64,000 nucleotides of DNA. Origin: Anaerolineae bacterium. Its GTDB lineage: Bacteria; Chloroflexota; Anaerolineae; Anaerolineales; E44-bin32. Positions 1 to 8,513 of this stretch are shown piece by piece. The stretch is taken from positions 19,649 to 83,648 of the forward strand of contig DUEZ01000070.1 in the NCBI GenBank assembly GCA_011174825.1, written 5' to 3'. The position numbers and the translations under genes are program-made. The notes under the pieces were generated by a model, which had not been told where the DNA came from, did not search any database, and worked only from the letters and a program-made list of their open reading frames with translations. How positions within the stretch are numbered: the stretch's first letter is position 1; the number at the start of each line of letters is the position of its first letter.

Positions 1-1
1 A

Positions 2-2284
2 GCGCGTGGTGAGGAACATTCCGCCCAGATGATCTATGAAAAAGCAGTTCGAGACCGCCTTGACGCTGAAAACAGGGAGAACACACTTCGTGAGCGACTA
101 TCTCAACTGGTTGATACACACAATCGCCACTCATCTCAACTCTCGGAGCTGAATGCCAGGCGAGCCGGCTACCAAGCGCAATTGGAACTGCTTGGCGAAC
201 AAACGGACGGTATTGATCGGATCGTTGAGCGTCTGACGAATGCAATTCGGGATGGGCGTCTGAGAGGGTGGGTCGGGCGACTGGAAGAGAATCTGGATAT
301 TCCCCTTCAGTATCGGACAGCGATCACAGCTGCATTGGGTGATTTCAGTAAGGGTCTGGCTTTTCGCTCCTTCGAGTCAATGTTGGGTGCCCTTGAGTTC
401 CTAGATGGCAACGAGGGTGGTGGACAAGTCGCTTTCTTGCCGCTTTCCTCACCGCGTAGTGCACCCATCCTGAAGCCCCCTTCTGATCCGGACTGCTTGG
501 GGATCGCATCAAAACTCGTGCGTGCCTCAAATGACTATCAATCGGCCGTCGATCTATTACTCGGAAGGACATTGATCGTAACCGATCGTACTGCCGCAAA
601 ACGCTTGCTTCCCGAGGCTCCACTCGACGCTCGTTTGGTTACTTTAAAAGGGGACCTCTTCTATCCGACCGGGCAGATCCTCATCCGACGAGGTGATCAG
701 GGTGAAACGAGCCGTGAGGCACGGGTACTTGCTGAGAGATCGTTGGAAAAGGTCATCGAGGCGATAAAACGTGCGAAGCTCGATGAGAAACAGCGGGTAG
801 GAGAGATCGGGGGCATTAAAGCCGAATTAGATGAAGTTTTAAGGCTTTTACCAACCGTACGTCTGTCGGAGCAAGATGGGCGCCTAAATCTTGAGCAAGC
901 AAACCTGAGAGTCATATCCACCGAAGAACATACAGCCCAGGTTGAGAAACAAAAGAGCGAGGTTGAGGAGGAGTATAGCCAACTCGAGATCGATCTCATC
1001 GAACAAGAGGAAGGGAACAAGTCAATCACCTCAAAAAGATCTCAACTTGACGGTGAATTGCAGCATGCAATCTCGATGGTTGAACGAGCGGAGCCAGATG
1101 TCGAGATGGCGCGAATTGAAGCCCGCCTCGAAGTGGCTCGCCGCGCAGCGGATGAAGTGGATGGCCGTATCACGGACCTAGAGGAACGAATGGAGTCTCT
1201 AGGTAATGATCTCAAAAGTTGGACGGGCCGATTAGATGCCAATCAGGCGGAAAAAGCGCGTTTGCGTGATGAGGTACGGGATGGTGAGCTGGCCATGCGA
1301 TCGATTGAGGATCAATTGGCTGACTTGTCCAAGCGTATGGAGCCGATTGAGGGTGAGCTAGAAGGATCTGTAGCATCGTTATCAGTCATCGAGGAGGAAG
1401 AGGGCCAAGCGCGTGAATCGTTCCAATTGAGCGAACGAGAACGTTCACATTTGCAGATCGAATTGGCTCGGCGTGAGGAGGAGTTGATCAGTCTGCGAAG
1501 GCGGATAGAAGATGATTTTGGCTTGGTTACCTTCAATGATTACCCGGATACACCGGATCAAGAGCCCTTACCCTTCGAAGGATTGGTGAAAGAACTTACG
1601 CGCGTCACTGAGATGCCCTTGGAATTGGAGACCCAGGTGAACCAGCTGCGGGCTCAACTACGCAGGATGGGAGCGGTAAACCCAGAAGCTCAGCGTGAAT
1701 ATAACGAAGTGAGCGAGCGGTCTGAATTCCTAACGACTCAAATGGATGATCTACGACAAGCCGAGAAACAGATACAAACGGTAATCGCAGAACTTGATCT
1801 GCTGATGGAGAGAGAGTTCATCAGGACATTCGATGCTGTAGCGGACGCGTTTGGTGCTGCGTTTACGCGCCTGTTCGGAGGGGGTTCTGCCCACTTGGTG
1901 CTGACCGATCCCGAGGATTTGACCCAAACAGGGATCGATATCGAAGCGCGCTTACCAGGTCGTCGTTCACAAGGATTGGCGGTCCTCTCCGGAGGTGAAC
2001 GAAGTCTTACAGCCTGTGCGCTGATCTTTGCCTTATTACAGGTCTCGCCCCCACCGTTTTGCGTGCTGGATGAAGTTGATGCGATGTTGGATGATGCGAA
2101 CGTCAGCCGTTACATACAGATGCTGCGAGAACTAAGTAAAAAGACACAGTTTATTATCATCACCCATAACCGCCTGACCGTACAGGCTGCTGAAGTGGTC
2201 TATGGGATCAGCATGGGAGCGGACTCGGCCAGTAGGTCGATCAGCCTGAAATTAGACGAAGTGGAGGAGATGGCCACGGCATAG
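2..2284 (+). CDS. smc: Chromosome segregation ATPase SMC, C-terminal part (5' truncated by window)
   Basis: SMC forms a V-shaped dimer that, with ScpA/ScpB, organises and segregates the chromosome. The reading frame is open from the first bases of the window, so the N-terminal Walker A head lies upstream. In the visible 751 residues counted from the ATG at 29, a hinge domain lies around residues 75-200, followed by a long charged coiled coil to about residue 560. The C-terminal head has the ABC signature LSGGERSL near residue 651 and a Walker B/D-loop CVLDEVDAMLDDAN near residue 677. The ATG at 29 is internal and not the true start. The gene ends before a short intergenic stretch leading to a tRNA. 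The family assignment is secure. Confidence 0.95.
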   Translation, partial: ARGEEHSAQMIYEKAVRDRLDAENRENTLRERLSQLVDTHNRHSSQLSELNARRAGYQAQLELLGEQTDGIDRIVERLTNAIRDGRLRGWVGRLEENLDIPLQYRTAITAALGDFSKGLAFRSFESMLGALEFLDGNEGGGQVAFLPLSSPRSAPILKPPSDPDCLGIASKLVRASNDYQSAVDLLLGRTLIVTDRTAAKRLLPEAPLDARLVTLKGDLFYPTGQILIRRGDQGETSREARVLAERSLEKVIEAIKRAKLDEKQRVGEIGGIKAELDEVLRLLPTVRLSEQDGRLNLEQANLRVISTEEHTAQVEKQKSEVEEEYSQLEIDLIEQEEGNKSITSKRSQLDGELQHAISMVERAEPDVEMARIEARLEVARRAADEVDGRITDLEERMESLGNDLKSWTGRLDANQAEKARLRDEVRDGELAMRSIEDQLADLSKRMEPIEGELEGSVASLSVIEEEEGQARESFQLSERERSHLQIELARREEELISLRRRIEDDFGLVTFNDYPDTPDQEPLPFEGLVKELTRVTEMPLELETQVNQLRAQLRRMGAVNPEAQREYNEVSERSEFLTTQMDDLRQAEKQIQTVIAELDLLMEREFIRTFDAVADAFGAAFTRLFGGGSAHLVLTDPEDLTQTGIDIEARLPGRRSQGLAVLSGGERSLTACALIFALLQVSPPPFCVLDEVDAMLDDANVSRYIQMLRELSKKTQFIIITHNRLTVQAAEVVYGISMGADSASRSISLKLDEVEEMATA

Positions 2285-2371
2285 GCTGTTGTGGTTGAGT
2301 GAGTCCGAATTTTTATCTGATAGCGACCCACAGATCAATTTACATTTCTCAGTAGAGGTATATTGAGTGAA

Positions 2372-2393
2372 AGGACCCTAACGTTTGGGTCCT
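2372..2393. terminator. Stem-loop downstream of smc
   Basis: A perfect 7-bp inverted repeat, AGGACCC/GGGTCCT, with an 8-nt loop lies 88 bases after the smc stop. It is followed only by a weakly T-rich tail, so it could be an inefficient terminator or simply a hairpin. Confidence 0.4.
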
Positions 2394-2569
2394 GTTCGTC
2401 TCCGGTTAGTTCGAGTCAATTGCCATGTGAGGGAGATCGTGGGACAGGAAGCTCAGGCCCACTGTTTTTTTTCTATTCATAAGACTCAGTGGCGCAACCA
2501 TATGAGAAATGCCCCTCGAGCGCAGGAATCGTTGACAAGGGTCGGACTTCAAGTAGAATAGCTATGCGC

Positions 2570-2657
2570 GCCGAAGTGGCGGAATTGGCAGACGCGCTGC
2601 GTTCAGGGCGCAGTGAGCCTTGTGCTCATGTGGGTTCAACTCCCACCTTCGGCACCA
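2570..2657 (+). tRNA. tRNA-Leu(CAG)
   Basis: The gene has a 7-bp acceptor stem GCCGAAG/CTTCGGC, an anticodon stem CTGCG/CGCAG around the loop TTCAGGG (anticodon CAG), the long variable arm of class II tRNAs, and a T-arm with GTTCAAC. Discriminator A73 is followed by an encoded CCA at 2655-2657, unlike the two other tRNAs in the window, which end in CC only. A terminator hairpin follows at once. Confidence 0.96.
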
Positions 2658-2659
2658 TC

Positions 2660-2685
2660 AGCCCCTTTCAGGAGGGGCTTTTTCT
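2660..2685 (+). terminator. Rho-independent terminator of tRNA-Leu
   Basis: A 7-bp stem AGCCCCT/AGGGGCT is followed by a run of five T, starting three bases after the encoded CCA. Confidence 0.75.
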
Positions 2686-3200
2686 ACCCTCTCCCCTATG
2701 GGGAGAGGGTTAGGGTGAGGGGAGCTTGAGGGATTAAATCCACCCACACCCCGACCCTCTCCCTAAAAGGGAAAGGGTGAAAAAATCGACCGGGCGTGTG
2801 AACCCTATGCGCAATCTGAGACAGAAAATGGTGAGCTTCTGTTGTCGTCGGCTTTGTGTATGCCCTTAGCGAGTGAGTGAGGAGGTAGTATTTGGAGTGC
2901 CGAAGCTCTGCTTCGGCGCGCAAGCAAAGCTTGCGCACTCCAAAGTCGCTTCGGCCATAATATCCTGGAATGATCAGGCGGGAGACCGATCGAAAAAAAC
3001 CCTCTCCCTAAAAGGGAGAGGGAGAAAAAAGCCCGTCTTCACTGTGAGGCGTTGCTCCCTACAGAGCCGGCCCCGGAATGATCGGGCGGGAAGCCCGATC
3101 TCCTGATTTAAACAGCAGAGATGGCTCCTCGTGAAACATCCCGAAGCGAAGCGGAGTGGGCACGCCTGTCCTGAGCCCGTCAAAGGGCCGCCGGTCGGTC
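2686..3200. repeat. Gene-free stretch packed with palindromic repeats
   Basis: No credible gene is seen between tRNA-Leu and the gene at 3335. Three units share a CCCTCTCCC/GGGAGAGGG palindrome (2686-2710, 2754-2779 with one change, 3000-3022); two of them are followed by a G/A-rich tail. Between them lies a cloverleaf-shaped element (2891-2944). A hairpin GATCGGGC/GCCCGATC lies at 3080-3100, with a degenerate relative around 2971-2992. Around 3167-3188 is a further fragment reading CCTGTCCTGAGCCCGTCAAA. ORFs crossing this area on either strand are low-complexity translations of the repeats. Such units are typical of dispersed non-coding repeats in genomes of this type. Confidence 0.75.
2891..2944. 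repeat. Cloverleaf-forming palindromic element
   Basis: The outer arms TTTGGAGTGC (2891-2900) and GCACTCCAAA (2935-2944) are perfect reverse complements. They enclose two hairpins, CGAAGC-TCT-GCTTCG (2901-2915) and GCGCAAGC-AAA-GCTTGCGC (2918-2936, sharing two bases with the outer arm). The result is a three-way junction of about 54 nt, formable on either strand. Confidence 0.75.
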
Positions 3201-3334
3201 GGATAGGGGACCCCGCTTTGCTGAACGGTTAAATTCGACTCATATTGGTACGAGTGTTGCAGCCTGTTGCTTAAGGACTGAGGTCAAAGATGAGGCTTGC
3301 ATCCATTGGGTGCCTCAGGTAAGATGGCAGCGCT

Positions 3335-3721
3335 ATGGAAGACGAAAATCAGGGAAAGCCGCGCATCTCAAGCGTATGGATAATCATTCTGGTCATTGGG
3401 GGCATCTTGATTTTGGGGGACTTGAACCGCCGCATGGCAGATGCCCGTCATTTGGATCAAGATGCGCGAGCCCTGGAGACAGAAGTCGCAAGACTAGAAA
3501 CAGAGAGCGCTGATCTTCTTACGCAGGTGGCTGAAGCCACAGGTGATATCGCGGTATATGAGTGGGCTCATGAAGAGGGGGGGATGATCCAACCAGGAGA
3601 AGTTCTCGTTGTCCCTGTTGGGCCATCGGACACAATTCCAGATGCCACTCCAACCCCAGCTCCGAGTCTTGAGCAGCCAAGCAATTGGGAAGTGTGGTGG
3701 GCGCTGCTCTTCGGAAAGTGA
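3335..3721 (+). CDS. Septum formation initiator-like protein (FtsB/DivIC type)
   Basis: The protein has 128 residues in the order expected for FtsB/DivIC: a short charged N-terminus, one membrane helix (about residues 14-31), and a coiled coil (about 36-70, containing LETEVARLETESADLL). A compact segment around EWAHEEGGMIQPGEVLVVPV then resembles the family's conserved end, and a Pro/Thr-rich linker with a hydrophobic tail closes the protein. FtsB/DivIC proteins link early and late division proteins in the bacterial divisome at the membrane. The gene lies between tRNA-Leu and the initiator tRNA with no operon partner. The sequence is short and biased, so the call rests on architecture. Confidence 0.7.
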   Translation: MEDENQGKPRISSVWIIILVIGGILILGDLNRRMADARHLDQDARALETEVARLETESADLLTQVAEATGDIAVYEWAHEEGGMIQPGEVLVVPVGPSDTIPDATPTPAPSLEQPSNWEVWWALLFGK

Positions 3722-3787
3722 TTTCTTGACGCTCGCGCGGGCGCTGTGTTATAATCCGCCCCGCTAGAATTTTTTAACATTGGCCGT

Positions 3788-3861
3788 TGCGGGGTGGAGC
3801 AGTGGCAGCTCGTCAGGCTCATAACCTGAAGGTCCTCAGTTCGAATCTGAGCCCCGCTACC
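3788..3861 (+). tRNA. Initiator tRNA-fMet(CAT)
   Basis: The anticodon loop is CTCATAA and the D-arm begins TGGAGCAG, as in bacterial initiator tRNAs. Counting from T8 (3795), position 1 is T3788 and position 72 is T3858, so the acceptor end carries a U1-U72 mismatch. An unpaired 1-72 position is the hallmark of bacterial initiators, though C-A is the textbook pair. The anticodon stem TCAGG/CCTGA has two of the usual three G-C pairs next to the loop. A73 is followed by CC and then T, so the final A of CCA is not encoded. Confidence 0.93.
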
Positions 3862-3866
3862 TAGAA

Positions 3867-3892
3867 GAAAGCGCCCGAGAGGGCGCTTTCTT
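3867..3892 (+). terminator. Terminator of initiator tRNA
   Basis: A perfect 10-bp stem GAAAGCGCCC/GGGCGCTTTC is closed by a GAGA tetraloop, five bases after the tRNA. Near copies of this hairpin recur at 6126-6150 and 9477-9500. Confidence 0.8.
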
Positions 3893-4118
3893 CATTTCTA
3901 CCTTCTGATCCGCCCCCGGGTGGACGATACACGCCTGCTTCCTGATAGAGACTACTGACAAATTTATTGTCAGGATCGAATTATATTGACAGGAAATGGG
4001 AGTTGTGCCACTGGTACGCTTCATACAGGCGCGTCATCATTCCAGGCGCATGGTATGCAACAAATCATAAATTACCTGTGACATCCTGCAATAACAACCG
4101 TTTTCAATTTTTATATAA

Positions 4119-4140
4119 TATATTCTGAATATTGAATATA
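4119..4140. promoter_or_regulatory. Putative ArsR operator
   Basis: A perfect inverted repeat TATATTC-8 nt-GAATATA lies 16 bases before the arsR start and overlaps a TATAAT-like -10 box at 4114-4119. AT-rich dyads at this place are the usual autoregulatory sites of ArsR/SmtB repressors, whose binding is relieved by arsenite. The assignment is inferred from position and symmetry. Confidence 0.6.
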
Positions 4141-4155
4141 GTATGGAGAAGTCAG

Positions 4156-4545
4156 ATGAAGGGCCATAAGCAAGTCGCCAATTTGATGAAAGCGCTGGCA
4201 CACCCGATACGATTGCAGCTCCTCGAGGTACTGATGGTGGAGGGTGAAGCCTGCGTCTGTCACCTGGAGGCGCGCCTAAATCAGCGCCAGGCTTACATCT
4301 CACAACATCTTGCGAAACTGCGCGAAGTGGGGCTGGTCACGGACCATAGGGATGGTTTGAACGTTTTCTACGCAATCACGCTTGAAGGAATTGGACCACT
4401 TATCGAAGATGCCAAACGCTTGGTAGTGGATCTGGCCCGTGTAGAAGGTTTCGAACTCAAATTTAATAACATCCGCGATTTGTCACCTGATCTTTGTCAT
4501 TGCCCGAAATGTGAACGGAAGGTCGCAATGGCTTCTGTGGACTGA
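4156..4545 (+). CDS. arsR: ArsR/SmtB-family metalloregulator
   Basis: This is a winged-helix repressor of about 129 residues. It has the family opening LMKALAHPIRLQLLEVL, then the metal-sensing motif ACVCHLEARL at the start of the recognition helix (the CxC pair seen in arsenic-sensing ArsR proteins), then QAYISQHLAKLREVGLV. A C-terminal LCHCPKC adds three more cysteines that could also bind metal. A TTG start at 4132 is possible, but the ATG at 4156 has a GGAGA site just upstream and gives the standard N-terminus. It sits directly before an Acr3 arsenite pump, so arsenite-responsive control of both genes is the natural reading. Confidence 0.9.
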   Translation: MKGHKQVANLMKALAHPIRLQLLEVLMVEGEACVCHLEARLNQRQAYISQHLAKLREVGLVTDHRDGLNVFYAITLEGIGPLIEDAKRLVVDLARVEGFELKFNNIRDLSPDLCHCPKCERKVAMASVD

Positions 4546-4670
4546 TAAACACCTATCCTCAGCGGAGCTTTAGCTTCTATAAGGCGAGAGGCTTGAAAAG
4601 ATGTTTTGAACTTTTTTAGGCTGAAAAGTGTGGACGATAATACTCTATTTCATTCGTTACGGAGATTAAC

Positions 4671-5768
4671 ATGTCATCATCAGAGTCGACAGTTGCGCAC
4701 CCATTAAGTGAACCACGAGCTAAGCAACTTTCCACCCTGGATCGTTATCTCACGCTGTGGATTTTTCTCGCCATGGCGCTCGGCGTGTTGATCGGCTACC
4801 TTTTTCCAGGGGCTGTATCCGATTTCAATACCGTTATCTCGGTCGGAACGACAAACATCCCCATCGCCATCGGCCTGATCCTGATGATGTACCCGCCGCT
4901 GGCGAAGGTCCATTACGATGAACTGGGCGATGTCTTCCGCAACTGGAAGGTGCTCGGACTGTCGCTGGTGCAGAACTGGGTGATCGGACCGATCTTAATG
5001 TTCACCCTAGCGATCGTGTTCCTGCGTGGTTACCCTGAGTATATGACCGGGCTGATCCTCATCGGCTTGGCGCGCTGCATCGCTATGGTGATCGTGTGGA
5101 ACGAACTGGCGAAGGGCGATACCGAGTACGCCGCCGGCTTGGTGGCCTTCAATAGTATCTTTCAGGTTCTGTTCTATAGCCTGTATGCTTACATCTTCAT
5201 CACCGTCCTACCTACAACATTCGGCATGAGCGGCTCGATCGTCGACATCACCATCGGCGAGATCGCCAAGAGTGTCTTCATCTACCTGGGCATCCCATTT
5301 CTGGCGGGGTTCTTCACTCGCCTTTTCCTGGTTCGTGCGAAAGGTAAGGAATGGTATTACTCGCAATTTGTACCCAGGATCAGCCCGTTGACCCTGGCGG
5401 CGTTGCTTTTCACGATTGTGGTGATGTTCAGCCTGAAAGGTGAACTCATCGTCACTATCCCGGGTGATGTGGTGCGCATTGCCATCCCGCTGCTGATCTA
5501 CTTCTTGCTCATGTTCCTGGTGAGTTTCTTCATGGGTAGAGCGATCGGTGCCGATTACAGCAGAACCGCCACGTTGGCCTTCACCGCAGCGAGCAACAAT
5601 TTCGAATTGGCGATCGCTGTAGCAGTGGCAGTGTTTGGTATTGGATCAGGTGTGGCATTTGCAGCGGTCATTGGACCTTTGATCGAAGTTCCGGTGATGA
5701 TCGGTCTTGTGAATGTAGCCTTTGCTTTCCAACGGCGATATTTCGGTGGCGGAATTCTCACTACCTGA
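4671..5768 (+). CDS. acr3: Arsenite efflux permease, ACR3 family
   Basis: The 365-residue, roughly ten-helix membrane protein matches the ACR3 branch of the bile/arsenite/riboflavin transporter family, which extrudes arsenite and antimonite by proton antiport. It has the family's [17 protein letters not shown] opening. The conserved cysteine of the fourth helix lies in [13 protein letters not shown], next to the invariant WN. The late-helix motif [15 protein letters not shown] and the [14 protein letters not shown] ending are also typical. It is 125 bases downstream of arsR. No arsenate reductase arsC is seen nearby, so the locus as visible covers arsenite only. Confidence 0.93.
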   Translation: MSSSESTVAHPLSEPRAKQLSTLDRYLTLWIFLAMALGVLIGYLFPGAVSDFNTVISVGTTNIPIAIGLILMMYPPLAKVHYDELGDVFRNWKVLGLSLVQNWVIGPILMFTLAIVFLRGYPEYMTGLILIGLARCIAMVIVWNELAKGDTEYAAGLVAFNSIFQVLFYSLYAYIFITVLPTTFGMSGSIVDITIGEIAKSVFIYLGIPFLAGFFTRLFLVRAKGKEWYYSQFVPRISPLTLAALLFTIVVMFSLKGELIVTIPGDVVRIAIPLLIYFLLMFLVSFFMGRAIGADYSRTATLAFTAASNNFELAIAVAVAVFGIGSGVAFAAVIGPLIEVPVMIGLVNVAFAFQRRYFGGGILTT

Positions 5769-6020
5769 GTTGTATCAGATAGCGATGCCCAGTTTTCGGT
5801 GGTTTTCAATACTCCAGTGGAGTGTGAATGATGTGGGCTGAGGATGCGCCTGGTTCGAGTTCAAGCCCCACAACTTGAGAGAGATGCGCCGGAGAGATTG
5901 ATCTCTTGCTTAAGAAATAATTGATACCCGGAGTCCGCAAGGTTTCAAGCGATCGGAAATCGCTTAGCTCCCCTTGGAAACCCAACCTGACGGCCTAAGG
6001 TCTATATTTTCGGATTCGAA

Positions 6021-6152
6021 CTTATAACCTGAAGGTCCTCAGCCGTTCGTCCCACGAGCGTAGCGAGATGGGATTTCCTTCGGGTTCACTCAGGATAAAC
6101 TCCTTTGAGCCCCGCTACCTGAGAGAAAGCGCCCGAGAGGGTGCTTTCTTTA
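6021..6152 (+). pseudogene. Broken copy of initiator tRNA 3' half plus its terminator, with an inserted repeat
   Basis: Bases 6021-6042 repeat the anticodon-loop-to-T-arm part of the initiator tRNA (CTTATAACCTGAAGGTCCTC, with CAT changed to TAT). Bases 6106-6120 repeat its 3' end (TGAGCCCCGCTACCT). The two parts are separated by about 63 bases of a hairpin-rich repeat inserted in the T-arm. The tRNA terminator follows at 6126-6150 (AAAGCGCCC-GAGA-GGGTGCTTT). No 5' half is found, so this cannot make a tRNA. The rest of the gap 5769-6279 shows no gene. Confidence 0.85.
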
Positions 6153-6279
6153 TTTTTATAATGAGATTAAAACGCTAGAAATGAGAGAGTTAGGCAATAA
6201 CTTCATCTTCCCACACGCGCGATGTACAATCCATGTGAGATATCAGAGGGGAAGCAACAAATCGGTCTAAGGAGGTCCC

Positions 6280-6822
6280 GTGAAAAAACTTACAGCTTAT
6301 TTCTTTAGAGGTCTTTTGTTCCTCATCCCTATTGTCGTTACCATTTACATCCTGTATTTCGTCTTTTCAAAGGTAGACCAGATCTTCAGGTTCAATATCC
6401 CAGGATTGGGCTTTCTACTGACATTGGTGCTCGTCACGACCATAGGATTCCTTGTCTCCACCTTTATTGCAAGGGGTGCTGCGAATGTCATCGATAACCT
6501 GTTTCGCCGCATGCCGATCATAAAGATGATTTATTCATCCATCAAGGACCTAGTGAACGCCTTTGTTGGTGACCAAAAGCGGTTTGATAGACCCGTTATG
6601 GTAGAAGTTTTACCAGGAAGTGGTGTCCAGATTATGGGGTTTGTCACGAGGGACAGCCTCGAGAATGTCGGCCTGGCAGAGAGCATTGCAGTGTATATTC
6701 CACAATCGTACAATTTTGCAGGCAATGTGATCGTTGTACCGAAAGAGCAGGTTACACCTTTGGAGATTGAAAGCGGTAAGGTTATGGCATTCATCGTATC
6801 CGGCGGGGTGTCAGGCTTTTAA
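6280..6822 (+). CDS. DUF502 family membrane protein
   Basis: The 180-residue protein has two N-terminal membrane helices (about residues 9-29 and 41-65). A soluble domain follows with the family landmarks RRMPIIKMIYSSIKDLVNAF near residue 70 and, near the C-terminus, an NVIVVPKEQVTPLEI segment followed by the Gly/Ser-rich end FIVSGGVSG. The start is a GTG preceded by a near-perfect AAGGAGGT. The DUF502 family is widespread and has no established biochemical role. The gene stands alone. Confidence 0.85.
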   Translation: MKKLTAYFFRGLLFLIPIVVTIYILYFVFSKVDQIFRFNIPGLGFLLTLVLVTTIGFLVSTFIARGAANVIDNLFRRMPIIKMIYSSIKDLVNAFVGDQKRFDRPVMVEVLPGSGVQIMGFVTRDSLENVGLAESIAVYIPQSYNFAGNVIVVPKEQVTPLEIESGKVMAFIVSGGVSGF

Positions 6823-7171
6823 AACCAGGGAGTCATGTATCAACAGACTGATGAAAAACGAACTATTTTCATATTATTTTATTTAAATGGGTGTCCTTTT
6901 TTATACAGACCCTTTTCACGGGGTTGGAATCTCCGAACCAAAGATTCACAAGTAGCCTTCCCAAAGATTAAAGTTGGCTTAGCTTAGTGTCTCATCCAAC
7001 TTAGGTTCCATTTTCATGAGTCCTCGTAGATGATATCGTATTTTCAGGGTGGATCTGTGAAGGGCTTACGCTCGGTATGGGAAAGCATACATTTCTATTT
7101 AAGGCTTTGGAGTTGTAGAATTCCCGCTCAAGAGATGCAATTAGGCATTCGAATTGCAACCCAATACGATC
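6823..7171. other. Intergenic, AT-rich
   Basis: No gene, tRNA or clear hairpin terminator is seen here. The stretch becomes AT-rich on approach to the following gene, whose composition it shares. Confidence 0.5.
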
Positions 7172-8314
7172 ATGACGAATAAAACGGCTACTGAAAGAAT
7201 AAGCAGAAGAGGGTTTCTCAAAGAGTTCTCTTTACTCTTTCCGTCAATGCTTCTTTTCAACAAGAAGAAGGGTGAATCACGAGAACCAAATGTATTAGGG
7301 GTACACATCCCTTTTCAGAAGATACCAGAAAAACAAATCATCGAACCATTTAAACGTCTAATCATGAGTTGTGGGGCAAATACTGTCGTTGTGGATATCA
7401 AGAATGAATTTGGATTAACACACATCCCATTCAGTCACCAATATAAACCTTGGTATATATCCGAGCAGGAGAGCCCAGATCTCTTATCGAAATTCTTGAA
7501 TTGGGCAGATGTTAATGGAATACGTGTGATAGGAAGATTGTGTTTAATGCCGGATCAGAAATTATTATTGGCATATCCAAGGTTCGCATTTAAGAAAAAG
7601 GATGGAACCCTCTGGTTGGGAGCGCAAGGACCCTGGGTGAATCCTTTTAGACTCGAGGCAGCATATTATAACGCTGCGATTGCTGAAGCGGCTGTAAGCT
7701 TTGGGATCAAAGAAATCAATATAGACTATTTTCGGTTTCCAAGTGGAGAAGATGAAGTTGAGCAGATTCAGCATACGAGGCCAAGCAATTTTGTGACTCG
7801 AACAAGTGCCTTAAGAGATTATTTGGAAATCATCTATGCGTCAGTTAAAAAGATGGGCGGCGATTTATCCGTAGATTTTTTTGGAGGAACTGCGTGGCTT
7901 GAATACGGAGATATGGGAATAGGACAACACATTGAAACCCAAGCACCATTTCTCGATGGTTTATACCCCATGGCTTATCCGGGTTTAAGTGCTACGAAAT
8001 GGCCAGGTATACCCGAATCATGTCGAGTGGGAACAGACTGTCCCTATGAATACGTATACTTGATTACGAAACTTACGCGAGAGAGGTTGAAGAGTGTAAA
8101 TCCATCTGCATCGGTGAAGACATGGTTTCAAGCTTACCCCGACTATAGATTTGGTAGACCAATGACGTTAAGAGAGTTTGAATTACAACAGCTTGCAGCA
8201 TTTGACGCTGGTGCATCTGGGGTATTGGCCTGGGACACCTCTCTTGTTTATCACCAATATCTGTACAGAAAAATTAGTATTATTCAAAGATTTACACCGT
8301 TTAACTCAGAGTAA
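7172..8314 (+). CDS. Tat-targeted putative glycoside hydrolase (DUF4015 type)
   Basis: The N-terminus has a twin-arginine pattern SRRGFLKEF followed by a hydrophobic stretch, suggesting export. The remainder resembles the putative TIM-barrel glycosidase family DUF4015. Visible features are GVHIPFQKIP, then NTVVVDIKNEFG (strand with acidic residue), RVIGRLCLMPD, GPWVNPFRLEA, and INIDYFRFPSGEDEV, where an acidic pair at a strand end is a plausible catalytic site. The ATG at 7172 is preferred over a TTG at 7154. The gene is markedly richer in A/T than its neighbours and has no operon partner, which fits recent acquisition. The substrate cannot be read from sequence. Confidence 0.7.
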   Translation: MTNKTATERISRRGFLKEFSLLFPSMLLFNKKKGESREPNVLGVHIPFQKIPEKQIIEPFKRLIMSCGANTVVVDIKNEFGLTHIPFSHQYKPWYISEQESPDLLSKFLNWADVNGIRVIGRLCLMPDQKLLLAYPRFAFKKKDGTLWLGAQGPWVNPFRLEAAYYNAAIAEAAVSFGIKEINIDYFRFPSGEDEVEQIQHTRPSNFVTRTSALRDYLEIIYASVKKMGGDLSVDFFGGTAWLEYGDMGIGQHIETQAPFLDGLYPMAYPGLSATKWPGIPESCRVGTDCPYEYVYLITKLTRERLKSVNPSASVKTWFQAYPDYRFGRPMTLREFELQQLAAFDAGASGVLAWDTSLVYHQYLYRKISIIQRFTPFNSE

Positions 8315-8513
8315 GACCTCCTTCCCTTCACAGCAGCTGAGGCCCCGCTTCTCATCTTCCCTTTTTTAGCTTGGAACAAAAGAGGAATGCATCGGTTCTA
8401 AGGTTGTTAATTCTCGTGAACCTTTCAGCAGAAGTTCAGCCCAATCATTCTGATCCTTTTGTAAGGATTCGGTTCATTACCTGAATGCTTTCAAGCCCAT
8501 ATGACTTTACCTA

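Noticed and set aside
2489..2713. 74-residue frame over tRNA-Leu
   Set aside because: It reads straight through the tRNA, its terminator and a palindromic repeat.
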